Assembly: GCA_025602915.1 (NCBI GenBank) | Contig: JAHLJZ010000037.1 | Coordinates: forward strand, 1-64,000 | DNA length: 64,000 nt | Reading direction: 5' to 3' | Source: Paraphysoderma sedebokerense | Taxonomy: Eukaryota > Blastocladiomycota > Physodermatomycetes > Physodermatales > Physodermataceae | The notes under the pieces: model-generated | The model's input: only the letters and a program-made list of their open reading frames with translations | Told to the model about the DNA's origin: nothing | The model's database searches: none | Part shown: piece after piece, positions 47,787 through 59,412 of the stretch | Layout of the letters: each line of letters starts with the position of its first letter | Position numbering within the stretch: position 1 is the stretch's first letter | Program-made: the position numbers and the translations under genes

Positions 47787-48113
47787 CTACAAAGGAGTGA
47801 TAGAAACAAGCTTCGTGTTGTTTTTGGTAGTATAGTATGAGCAGCGTTCATCCCAATCATACACGGAAGAGTTGTGATGAGCACACACTGGCCCAATAAA
47901 ATGACGTCGACAACCCTTGACATACAAATGGCCACCATAAGAAGCGACTGTAGAGCATCCATAGAATATGCATTTGGAAGCAGTGCGGCCAGTCATGTCT
48001 TCCCATAATCGCAGCCAACTACCGCCAGGAGCCCTATCGTTCGAAGTGTAGTTAACACCTATGATTTGGAACTGCTTGGATTCTGTGATTTTGATATTGC
48101 GTTTATTTGCCAT
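47787..48113 (-). CDS. Small Cys/His (zinc-ligand) protein inside the motif island
   Basis: Single-exon ORF of 108 residues. After a polar N-terminus it reads GGSWLRLWEDMTGRTASKC, FYGCSTVASYGGHLYVKGC, IGPVCAHHNSS, ending in TTKNNTKLVSITPL. The spacing C-x4-C ... GGH ... P-x-C-x2-HN and the W...TGRTASKC start resemble a short, widely scattered family of uncharacterised bacterial and eukaryotic proteins (TG--ASKC--KGC---VGGHV---I-P-C--HN---F--K----LV). Four or more potential zinc ligands are kept, and the HN pair is reminiscent of HNH-type folds. The frame has no stop through a gene-like length, in DNA where other frames are heavily interrupted. It is the only credible gene in the island. Function unknown; expression is not shown. 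Confidence 0.6.
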   Translation of the reverse strand: MANKRNIKITESKQFQIIGVNYTSNDRAPGGSWLRLWEDMTGRTASKCIFYGCSTVASYGGHLYVKGCRRHFIGPVCAHHNSSVYDWDERCSYYTTKNNTKLVSITPL

Positions 48114-48440
48114 GTTATCGTTGCCGAGTAGCTTGCGGGATGGAGGGTCAACTCAAGCGATGGTCTATAGTTGTGCCACAATCGATAATGGCATATTTCT
48201 AATTTCGGCTGTTACCGTGTGCTCGGCTGACGATTGATTGGCCTTTGCTCAATTTATGTACAATACCCTGACTATATATTCATAAAACAATGGCATCATT
48301 TGATGTTTATAATTGTATTACTTGGGAATGTATTTCGACTATAATCGTATTGAATCAAATATTGGAATGGAGGCGAAACTTAAAGAAATGTGTAACCAAG
48401 TAGAAGTATTCGGATCAATTACCAACAAAACTGCTACTGC
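48114..48440. other. Motif-free gap, right side
   Basis: Upstream region of the small zinc-ligand ORF. No further feature is seen. Confidence 0.45.
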
Positions 48441-48715
48441 AGTAACATGACCAAGTGTATCATGCAGTATGAATCAATTGAAAAGAAAAAGTACTTACCA
48501 TATTAAAAAGAGATATTAAATGTTATTAACCAAAATTTGTGTATACACTGGTATAATATAAATACAATTCTTCCGTACGTTTTGAGTGGATCCTGCACCA
48601 TGATCGTGCGGTATGGAGTTTGGGCCATCGTGCAGCTTGATGTATTCCGTAGCCGAACAAAAGAAAGGTCACATCTGTTAAAATCTTATGAATCAAAACA
48701 TTGGAATATGTGACA

Positions 48716-49090
48716 TGTTGATCACATGTTGAATTAACTGTAACTGAATTTCTTACAGCATGATCTTCACCCGTTGCTGTATCCTGCAGTTTAGGACTGA
48801 TAGTTCATTCTGCAGCATACAGTTTGTATGTCTTACAACATGCACAAAATTTCCCGCAGCATATTCATCAATTTATGTCCTAATAGTACGATTTTGTAAA
48901 TTCAAATAAATGTTGCAGTTACAATTCTGGGTTAAGCATTTGAGATGGAAATTATCATCCTGCAGTATGAACTTGCTTGTGTTTGGTTTGGCGCATCCGG
49001 CAGTATGACCTTTCAATCACTTCAAACAACCACTGCAAACAGTACCTTTGATATTACCAATTATAAACAATGGACATGATGCCAAATAGT
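48716..49090 (+). repeat. Higher-order unit, copy 2 of 3
   Basis: Diverged copy of 47240-47590 and 49466-49830. It shares ttacagcatgatct, gttgcagttacaattctgggtt, ggaaattatcatc, tttcaatcacttcaaa, gatattaccaattataaaca and atgatgccaaatag (atgtcaaatg in copy 3). Confidence 0.7.
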
Positions 49091-49237
49091 TTTTTTTATG
49101 TATTATATTCGAAAACAAGAGTTCAGATTATCATACCTCCCGATCATGCACCATACAGTTTGAACCAGCTGTGCTTTCATCGTGGAGATGATGTATCCTA
49201 CCATTGATGCAGTAGGATAACCTATAAACTTTGTATC

Positions 49238-49830
49238 TAAAATTCTATAAAAATGATTCAAACCAATCCAAAAACGAGATAATCTATGCTTTTCAGAATT
49301 GGACAATTCAGTTAGAAGACCTTCATGCAGTATGAACGCGGTTTGCTTGGTGCACCCTGCAGTATGAACCGAACCATTCGATTAACTCCCGAATAATATC
49401 TTCGATATCGCGGATTATATCTGATAATGTAACTATAATGCGCTATCATCACTATATAATACAATTACGACAATATCGTACGAATTAATTGTAACTGAAT
49501 GTCTTACAGCATGATCTCGACACGCGCGCAGTTTGTGTATCCTGCACCACTTTAAGTGTCCTGCAACATGCACTAAATTTCCTGCATCATATTCATAAAA
49601 TTCATGTTTTTTAAATTTAACGGTTTCTGGCATCTAGTTTGTGTTGCAGTTACAATTCTGGGTTGAGGGATTGAGGTGGAAATTATCATCATTCAGTAAG
49701 AACTTGTTTTGTGGTCAGTTTGGTGTATCCTGCAGTATAACCTTTCAATTACTTCAAATAACCGCTGTAAACAGTATCTTTGATATTACCAATTATAAAC
49801 AGTGGTTATAATGTCAAATGGGTTTTTTTG
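49238..49830 (+). repeat. Higher-order unit, copy 3 of 3
   Basis: Closest to copy 2 over gttgcagttacaattctggg and gatattaccaattataaaca, and to copy 1 over cttcatgcagtatga, cgcggtttgct and acgaattaatt. This mosaic pattern suggests repeated local duplication followed by divergence. Confidence 0.7.
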
Positions 49831-50260
49831 TTTTATGTATTATATTCAATAACAAGAGTTCAGATCATCATACACCACGATCATGAAGCATGCAGTTTGA
49901 AACTTTTGCTTGGATCGTGCAATATGGTTGATGTATCCTACATTATACAGGAATACCAGTATTTAAACACAAACATATATTCGCAATACAATACCGTGTA
50001 TATTATTACGTTATTACAATTAAAACTATTCTTCAGTTCAGACATCAATAGAGGAACTGGCCATGCATCATACAGCATGAACACGAAAGAGTACCGGCCG
50101 ATACCATGAAGATTGACTTACATACCATATGAGATGACATTGGCATTCTTTATATTCTGCGCGATTTATTCTTGTAGTATAAGAACCTCGTTCGTTCTGG
50201 TGGGTGGATGAATTATCATGCATCGTGCAGTTTGCTGATACTGTTACAGTATGAATCACG

Positions 50261-51035
50261 AATACATGTGTCGAGATATATGTCGCATGTTCAATACTCT
50301 AAATTTTGCCAGAAAAATAACGAGACGAATCCAATATTACAAAACCGAAAAACAAAAGACAATATGTATCTATTTACAATTCAAGCCTATACAAAAACAA
50401 TCTTGCGTTTCCTTTCCGATATAATCTTTCAAACTAGCAAATACGAATGACAAAAACAGAAACCAACAAAAACGGTACCGATCAGCACAACTCTTTACTC
50501 CATTATAACTCCTTCCCTGACTTGGAGTTATATTTTCGCCACAATCGCAAAAAATATCTCAATTAGTAGACAACTCATTACTATTCCATCCTTTACACCT
50601 TCAGCACTTCCAAAGAAGCTTAGTCTACACCCTAGGACCAAGTGAAGCAACCCATAAACCAACGATAAAAAGAAACCAGAGAATAAATATTACAAATTTA
50701 TCTAACTTTGGTGTATGCGTCTTTGCAAACTGCGTTCCCCCAAATCATCGTATCGCAAAGACCGACGCAGGACGTAGTTCAGATAGTTTCGAAAGAGTAA
50801 AATAAGAGAATGACAAATGGTATCGATATCGAATCAACAATAAATGAAGCGGATTATAGTGTGTATGAAGTTGGTGAATTCTGGAAGATGGCAATGATTC
50901 ATGAAGGATGAGGATGATGAAGACAATTAGGATTGACGTTGGAGGGTCAAATAATGAACAGAGTTTCGAAGGTAGAATGGGAGAGAGTTGAGATCGGTAA
51001 GTTGAGAATGGATATCTGGAAACATTGAAGAGAAT
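50261..51035. other. Spacer between motif island and CenH3 gene
   Basis: About 775 bases lacking the motif and any credible open frame. It includes the 3' flank of the CenH3 gene. Confidence 0.45.
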
Positions 51036-52193
<1,158 letters not shown>

Positions 52194-52838
52194 GATTGTG
52201 GGCTGTGGGGTTTGTGTTTGAGGACGGGAGGTGGTGGATGTGTCGACTGGAGGGAGGGAGGGAGGGAGATGGGTGCTTTGAAAGAGGGGATGGAGACTGG
52301 GCGCAAGAGATCTATCGACAACACAGATAGATTATAGATACCACACAGGACAGATATAATACCAAAATAGAAAGTCGACAAGATGGAATGGATGAGAGAG
52401 GGAACGAGAGAGGGAATGCGCGAATTTGAATTCTTAATGATGCATGCAAACTGCCCAATGACATTTATTAACACTACAGCAAATATGGTGTACTTTATTC
52501 ACAGTTCGTCTTTATCATCAATGGGAGAATTTATATATGATTCATACCAACTAATCAAGTCATAATTAAATTGTCGGCAATGAGTTCTGAATGCATTCAG
52601 AGTCACGTGCAAATCACATGCCTTTACAATTCCTCCATGACACGTGACTGACGCGTGATTTCCTCTTTAAACTCCGCATATATTGTCTGGCACGCGATGG
52701 GCCCAGATTTCTGGAATTGTGGAATGAATTACCTTCCATCTCACTCTGCTTTTGACCTCAATTAAATTGTATCTTTTTTGAATTTATATCTATCATACTA
52801 ACAGCATAGCATTCCCATTCTCGAGAACAGATACGAAA
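52194..52838. promoter_or_regulatory. Divergent promoter (CenH3 / FHA-RING)
   Basis: About 645 bases between start codons. It contains a (GGGA)n run at about 52250-52270, equivalent to a CCCT-rich stretch upstream of CenH3. A short frame at 52383-52565 is not supported as a gene. Shared cell-cycle control of both neighbours is plausible but no specific box was identified. Confidence 0.4.
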
Positions 52839-54909
52839 ATGTCAAACTTGCTCTCCTTCTTCAGGGGAGGCGGTAGCAGTAACGCAAACTCAAGTAATAA
52901 CAGAAATAACCAAAACCAGGAACATCATCACAACCACAACCACCATAACCACAACCATCATCATCACCAACAACATCAGCAATACAGCCCTATCAGCCAT
53001 AATCTACAACCTCACACAATCGAAAACGAAAATTCAAACCTCGAACTCCCCAACTCTTCAAACTCGTTGGGTCAACCTCAGTCACCTGCTTCCCCTTTTT
53101 CATCTAATCCCGGCTCTCCTAATTCGAGAGCTTCTCCCTCATCTGGAGGAAATGCTGTTGCGAACGGTGATACTCCCCGAATTCGAATTGTGCCAGTGTT
53201 GAATGAAAATTTTAGAGGACTGAGTTTCCCCATCGTCGAGCGCTCTGTTCCAAATGGATTAACCATCAGAATCAAACGTTACGTTGATAAACCTGGACTA
53301 GATTTTACAAACTGCATCACATTTAGAAGCAAAGTCGTCAGTCGACAACACGCTGAATTATGGTCAGAGGGAGATAACGTGCGTAACTCATTTATATCCG
53401 TGAATGTCAAAGTTGACCTCATACTAATATATATATGACTAATTCATTGCATATTTAATCGTACACAACATATATTCTCTTTTTTGTTCAACTTGCTTGC
53501 TTTAATGCCTTCTTCCACTCTCTAAATTTATCGCTCGCTCCAACACAGTTCTATATACGCGACACAAAGTCTTCTTCCGGAACATTCATCAATAATGTCC
53601 GAATATCACCAGCAAACCAAGAAAGCAAACCGTTTTTACTTAAAGACGGTGACGTCGTTCAATTAGGTGTAGATTACCAAGGACGATCAGAAGATATCTT
53701 CAAATGCGTCAGAATGAGGGTTGAAATCAATCGAGAGAAAATGCTAAACAGAAATAGTCAATACCGGTATGTATCTTTTAGCTCTCTTAAGTTTAAGTAA
53801 TTCGCTATCGTAAAAAATGGTTCGTACGGGCTAATAAATGTTCTCTCGTTATCAATCCGTTGTGCAGCGCTCAAGTTATTAAAGCCCTAAAAACCCTTGC
53901 GCTCGCGTCTAATAACACTTCGGGAGACTGCTGCATTTGCCTTTCCAAGATTGCTCCACTTCAGGCTTTATTTATTGCCCCTTGTTGTCACTCGTTTCAC
54001 TTCAGATGCGTGAGACCATTGCTAGGTGGATGGCCCAACTTTTTATGCCCACTTTGTCGAAATTTCGCGGATCTGGAAGCTAGCGTTAGCACAGAAAATT
54101 TAGATATCTGGGCAGATGAATGCGGTAGTGGTGACGAAGAAAGAAGTGGGGGTAGTGATGGTGAAGGTGAAGTCGAAGAGAAAGGCAAAGACAAGAGTGA
54201 AAGCAAAACGAAGGATTTGGATGAAAGTGGGGAAAGCGAGAATGAAAATGCCAGATTGAATCATACTTCTCAAGAGCCAGGTCAGTCTGGTGTTCGCTCT
54301 CCTTCTTCTTCCTCGCCGTCGACCGAAGCTGCCGATTTCCCTCATTTTCCAGAAGGCACTTTAAACGCCGTTTCGCCTGCAACACTGCAATTCCTCGAAA
54401 CCTCACTCAACTCAAACACAAATATGGGTTCAACTACTGCCTCTGCGCTCTCTAATTCTGCTAATTCCAGAAGTGAAACCTCAAATCCTACCAACGCAAG
54501 CGCAGAACTATCACAATCGCGAAATTATAACAAACGATCCGGACACCATGCTAACGGTTCATTGCGCGAACTCGCCGAACGAATGAGAACCAACGATTCA
54601 GATCCACCCAGGACTTCATCCGGTCCTTCTAATGCTCCCGTTGCGCAATCCGAATCGACATCTACTCCTAACCCTCTATCCTCTTCGAGTAGCCTCCCAG
54701 AGCAGGAACCTTGTTCATCAGATAACGCCGAGCTACTTGTAACCTCAGAATCGAGTTTACCACCCAGCACAGGACCATCCAAAATATCTAACGGGTCAAC
54801 CGACAAAATGATGGATGTGGGTGCCATCCACAACGAAGATGCTGAGGGTCGTTTTGTCGCGCCGGATTCAAGGTTAGACGGTGACGCTAAATGCGGGGGA
54901 GGTTGTTAG
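52839..54909 (+). CDS. FHA-RING E3 ubiquitin ligase, Dma1/Dma2 (CHFR/RNF8-like) family
   Basis: Three exons: 52839-53378, 53549-53766 and 53868-54909. The N-terminus has an Asn/His-rich tract (HHHNHNHHNHNHHHHQQ) and a Ser/Pro/Asn-rich region. The FHA domain spans the first intron: LTIRIKRYVD, ITFRSKVVSRQHAELWSEGD, FYIRDTKSSSGTFINNVRIS, FLLKDGDVVQLGVDY. The R-x-H pair (SRQHAE) and SSSGTFIN are the phosphothreonine-binding hallmarks. A RING-H2 follows: CCICLSKIAPLQALFIAPCC, HSFHFRCVRPLL and FLCPLC. The C-terminal half is an acidic and Ser-rich disordered tail that is long for the family. In yeasts Dma proteins restrain mitotic exit and cytokinesis when the spindle is mispositioned or damaged. 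Phosphothreonine-directed ubiquitylation is inferred from the intact motifs. Confidence 0.9.
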
Positions 54910-55593
54910 TTACGCTGCATTTCGATATACACTAATAACGCTGCATCTTGATATACACATCTTTGCTGTTTCTTTGAATGATTAAAAGCGGTAACAATTT
55001 GGATGTCGTGTAGCAGATAGATTTGGTTTTGGATTACGTGACGTAAGGGCACTACAAAGTAATTTATTTTTTTCTTTACTCTCTATATATTTGTTATCCT
55101 CCTATTGTCATTGGATACTGTCCGCATTTTTTCATTATTGCGGAACAATGCGATTACTGGATCGTTTACACTCTGGAAGCTTTGTAGCATCTCCGAGTAG
55201 AAGTAACGTGCAGAAACACGATGGTAGTATGTTGTCAAACTCTGAGATATTGGATTTTTTTGGTGCAAATAAAACGGTTGACTTTGAAAATCAGAGTAAA
55301 ATAAGTAATAAAGTTGATATAAATTTCATTACATAATTCGTATCATAACACAGAAATGATTTTTTGTACAAAGATTATATTACACAACCCACCATTATTA
55401 ATTCATTACAAATGGAAAACATGTCCACATTCTTCCTTCTCACTCCTTCGTTCTTGAGCATATTAAAAATTAGTCTAGGTTAAATAAATCCAACAGTATC
55501 CAAGGATAAATCAAGCTGTAATGAAACTGAAAGTCTGTACATTAATATTATGTTATAATTACAATTAGAGTTACTAATTAATGGTTGAATTTT
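54910..55593. other. Convergent gap
   Basis: Starts with a short tandem duplication (acgctgcat--cgatatacac-like units at about 54914-54958). A weak frame at 55091-55336 has no recognisable domain and is not called. Confidence 0.4.
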
Positions 55594-58433
55594 CTACAGC
55601 ATATTTTGAATGAATTTTGCCGTCACGGAAAATACGTCATTTAAAGGTACTTGAAATCCGAATTGGTTGAAAGTGGAACATAATATACACTCTGAACCCG
55701 TTTGTTTAGTTTCAGATTGTTGGGATTGTGGTTGAGGTTGCGGTTGCGTGGGTTCAGCACTTGATGAAACGGATTGTACTGATACAGGGGAAGATGAATC
55801 AGATTGTGGTATGGAATTAATTGGTGTGGATGGAGTCGAAGGAGTTGAGGAAGATAGTGAGGAAAGGTATGAAGAAACGGAGGGAGTAATTGTTAAATTT
55901 TCCAATTTCATGAACCCGTCGGATCCAACTGTTGATATTAGATTTGAAAAGACCTGGTTCGAGAGTCCTGACATGACGTTTTTTATGAAACTGGAAGTAC
56001 CATCCGACGATGAAGATAAAAATGAAGAAAATGATGATGGCGATGGGGGTGGAGGTAGTGATGGGTTTATTTGAGGATCAGAGTTTGGCGATGGTATAAC
56101 TGGATTGACAGCTGGATCCGGGGATGGGGGCGATGTAAGAACTGGGGTTTGCGGTGTTTGAATTGGGAAGACAAACGCAGAGTCAGAGGATGAGAGTAAA
56201 GTGATATTTAAACTCAATCTTCGGAGGTCAGGCGTGTTAGTCGAGGACTGCAGCGAGACATCACTATTTAAGTGTTAACGCAATGTTAGTTCCTATATCT
56301 GGCAAAATTATAGAAAGACCTAAAAAGAATCGTACCCGACAAACAATCGGACCCCTGTTGAACCGACTAAAGGTAACCCGACGTCTACACCAACTGTATA
56401 GTTAACTCTAAATGTGGGTACGACTTTTACACTCGGGAGATTTTGGATTTCCACTGGGATATTCAACAATTTTTGATCTGGCGATACAAAAACATTAGTC
56501 GATACCGACAAAGAGTTTAGCAGGTTAAACAGATTGGGTAACAGGTCTGGCGGTATCCTGATCGGCAAATTGATAGGTAAATTGGTACCCGGAGGTGCGG
56601 CAGGGTCAGGGTTAACCGGATTGTTTTGATTTTGGCCGTCAAGTAGAGTAACAATTTGAGGGAATTGAGTAAGCACTGCGTTGACGAGCAAAGGAATAGG
56701 AACATCGATCTTTAAATCCGAAGTCACTTGTGCTAACCATGGCGCTGACTCAATCGCAAACGGGAACGGGGACCGGAATTGTTCGGCAGTCGCTTGAGCC
56801 GAGTCGTTTGAGTTGGGGAGAGACCAATCTATAGGTCCTGCAATTGAAATTGGGAAAGATCCAGTCGTAGTGAACCTGGTTATGGATTCTCGAACTTTGG
56901 CGACTACATCGTTCATACTGGTCAGCAAGGTAAGCTCGAAAGACGGATTAATATCAACAGCATTTGAATTAGGATTCGGTAGGGTTAGATTAATGGCTCG
57001 AGCTCTCATTATTGGCGTGTTGGCGATTTCAAGGACAACCGAAGCAGACGGAATAAGAGCAGATAAAGGTAACGGATTTGCGAGTGTGATCAACTGAATA
57101 CCACCAAACAGAAAGAAAGAATTAGTTTTTTCCTATATACCTAATGATTTTTTTTTGTGTAGTAACTTACAGCAGTGTTAGTCACAACGCTATTCTCCGA
57201 TAGCTTGATTTCACCTAGAGATTGAAACGTCGGTATCTGAAAGTTTCGGTTAATCTGAGGCCTTGGATTGGCTTGTAAAGTTGGATCCGGTTCGTTATTT
57301 GGGTTTAACACTAATGGAAGGGGCATCAATAATTCGATTCAAGAATGAAATAGTTGACAATTACAAAGATTGACACTTACGTGAAGGCAATTGATTTCCA
57401 GTGAGTAAGGAGTCGAGAAGTTTGGAAATAGTAAGGTCTTGTAATCTCAATCGCCTTTCAACCTCAAACGAAGGGTACCATTTTACTAAAGATGACGCCG
57501 GTAAGTTAGCGCAGGAAGAAGAAAACTAATAAATGAAAGACGCATACTTCCGAATGCTGTAATTCCAAAAGTAGAAGTCACTACAATTTCATTCAAATCT
57601 TCACCCAACCCATTTCCTGACAATCCTTTCATCATTGCTCTCAATTTATCTACATCCCCAATTTTTATGGTACCATTAAAGTTCAATTTACTCCTTGCAT
57701 TCGGCGACGTTTCAATTAACGGAAACGGTAATTCTTCGATGAGTGTTACCCCATCTTTTGATTTGAATTTTAAGACTCCAGCATCAATAGAGGCTTTCAC
57801 TGGAACTCCAGTCAAGTAAGATTCTCCCTGGAAACTGAAATCTACAGCATTATTCGTCCTCAGAGTCCCGTTGGCGTTGTCGAAATAGAGATAAAAAGAA
57901 TTCTGTCCAACTGTGCGGCGAATGATGGATGGAACAATGACTAGATAGACGATAAGACCGATAATAATTCCCAATAGAATTGCAACGGCGCAGCAAATGT
58001 AGTATTTTCTGCGAGGAGATGGGGGTTTAAGGTAAGCCTCTGGGATTTCCGCTATTGGAATATCTTTGTTGTTTCTGCTTAAATTATTGTATGAGGATAT
58101 ACTGCTCGCCGTTGAACTTGTAATTCGGTCGCTTTTAGTGTATTCCGAGATACTTCGAAAACGTTGCGAGTAAAAAGGGTCTTCGCCTTCGATTTTGGAT
58201 AGCCCAAATTCTGTGTCGGACACAGTGTTTGACGAGGCATACGACTCGACATAACGGCGGCCTTCACTTGGACTATGATTATAACTACGAACGGTTTCGC
58301 TGCCTTCGGTTTGATACTCTGTTGGATACTCGCTCGGGGATGTGAGGAAGGAAAACTTTGATTGGTTTATATAAGATGGATCCCTTTCCGAGTAGTCTTC
58401 CGGAATAATTGTAATTCGGGCCGTTTGCATCAT
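55594..58433 (-). CDS. Type-II membrane protein with repeated extracytoplasmic beta domains, paralogue A
   Basis: The first of three tandem relatives. A Ser/Tyr-rich cytoplasmic N-terminus of about 145 residues precedes one TM helix (YYICCAVAILLGIIIGLIVY and on to LVIVPSII). The lumenal/extracellular part has a domain reading NAVDFSFQGESYLTGVPVKA, ... LNFNGTIKIGDVDKLRAMMK, LNEIVVTSTFGITAFG. Then come VKWYPSFEVERR-type and LPLSALIPSASVVLEIANTP blocks, FPISIAGPIDW and APWLAQVTSDLKIDVPIPLL. After an intron near 56250-56330, the last exon reads SLNITLLSSSDSAF, a Pro/Ser-rich low-complexity insert and CILCSTFNQFGFQVPLNDVF. The pattern resembles fungal DUF3712/Tag1-like membrane proteins built of LEA14-like beta sandwiches, but the assignment is tentative. 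Function unknown; vacuolar or cell-surface location is inferred from topology. Confidence 0.7.
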
Positions 58434-59412
58434 CGCGGCATTACAATTTTCAAGGTATATCCAAATACGAGATAACAGTTATAAAAAGAGTTAGTTCACT
58501 TTCTTTAGGACCTTTTCCTTCGTCAATAGGAGTACATTCATGACATGCTCCGCAAGCCTTATCCACATTAGCACGTTTTAAGGTCTTTGAGGAGTGGCAT
58601 TACTCACTCGGCTTGCTAGCCTTTTCGTGTAACTTTCTCGCGATAATGCTGAGTCTGGCTTTATGACGCTGTCGTGATTCTGATTCGCACCGCAATAATT
58701 CACAATACATGTGTATGATATCGCTAAAATTTGCGCAAGCTCGGGTACATGCGAGGTATAACAAAGAGAACTTTCATGGCTCGTCTCACTCTCGCTGCAT
58801 AATACTAAACTGTCCCTCGATAAAAGTTAATGAACTCACACGCTGCCAATGCATTTTGCTGGTCATTCTAGCTCTTCAATAACTTTTATGCTGGAAATGT
58901 ATTAAAAGCAATTAAAAATCCTCCACGGATGAACAAATAAACTTGTGAAATTTGCCTCTCTCATTTGTAAGCAAGGTCTGCGGGCCATTGCTTTTGCATG
59001 AATAATAATAATAATAATAATAATTGTCACAGTAAGTGGGAATTAAATGTACAGCACAGCGTCTCCTCAAAATTCTGCAATGCTTCATTTCAAATTTCAC
59101 GGTTGCTGTAGATTCTCTGAGTGCACATGTTCGACATAGAGCGTTTCTGATTATGGATTCAGTATATTCAAGATAATATCAACGGCGCTACGGAGTTATA
59201 TTGTAAGATTCATTAGATTATTAGATTACATTAAGATAGAATAAAATATTAGATTTACACGGTATATAAATACACAATCATTCCTAAGCTATTGAATATA
59301 CTTTTACTAGCAATTTTATCCACATCTATGTGCAGCGATGAGTTCCCAGAATCATCGTAGTGAGGCGCGATCACTGGATCAGTGAATCGGTTTGTACACC
59401 AGGTACTTGCCT
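58434..59412. other. Intergenic region with (AAT)n microsatellite
   Basis: About 980 bases upstream of paralogue A and downstream of paralogue B. It contains an AAT run at 59001-59023. No credible gene. Confidence 0.5.
59001..59023 (+). repeat. (AAT)n microsatellite
   Basis: Uninterrupted AAT trinucleotide run of seven to eight units. Confidence 0.9.

Larger units (their letters stand above)
48441..50260 (+). repeat. CAGTATG-motif island, right part
   Basis: The motif resumes: catgcagtatgaa near 48460, cctgcagtatgaa near 48959, ccggcagtatgac near 48998, catgcagtatgaa near 49325, cctgcagtatgaa near 49355, cctgcagtataac near 49729 and ttacagtatgaa near 50241, with degenerate versions such as tcctgcaccac and cgtgcagttt. 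The same + orientation is kept. Confidence 0.75.

Noticed and set aside
39584-50260. Island interpreted as a retrotransposon, virus-like element or CRISPR-like array
   Set aside because: No reverse transcriptase, integrase or capsid coding, no terminal repeats of such an element, and irregular spacers with degenerate motifs rather than uniform repeats.
44490-50260. Motif as a 3' splice site plus start codon (tacag|tatg) used by many tiny genes
   Set aside because: No open frames of consistent phase or length follow the motif copies.
55091-55336. + strand open frame after the FHA-RING gene
   Set aside because: No domain or splice connection to the upstream gene; not supported.
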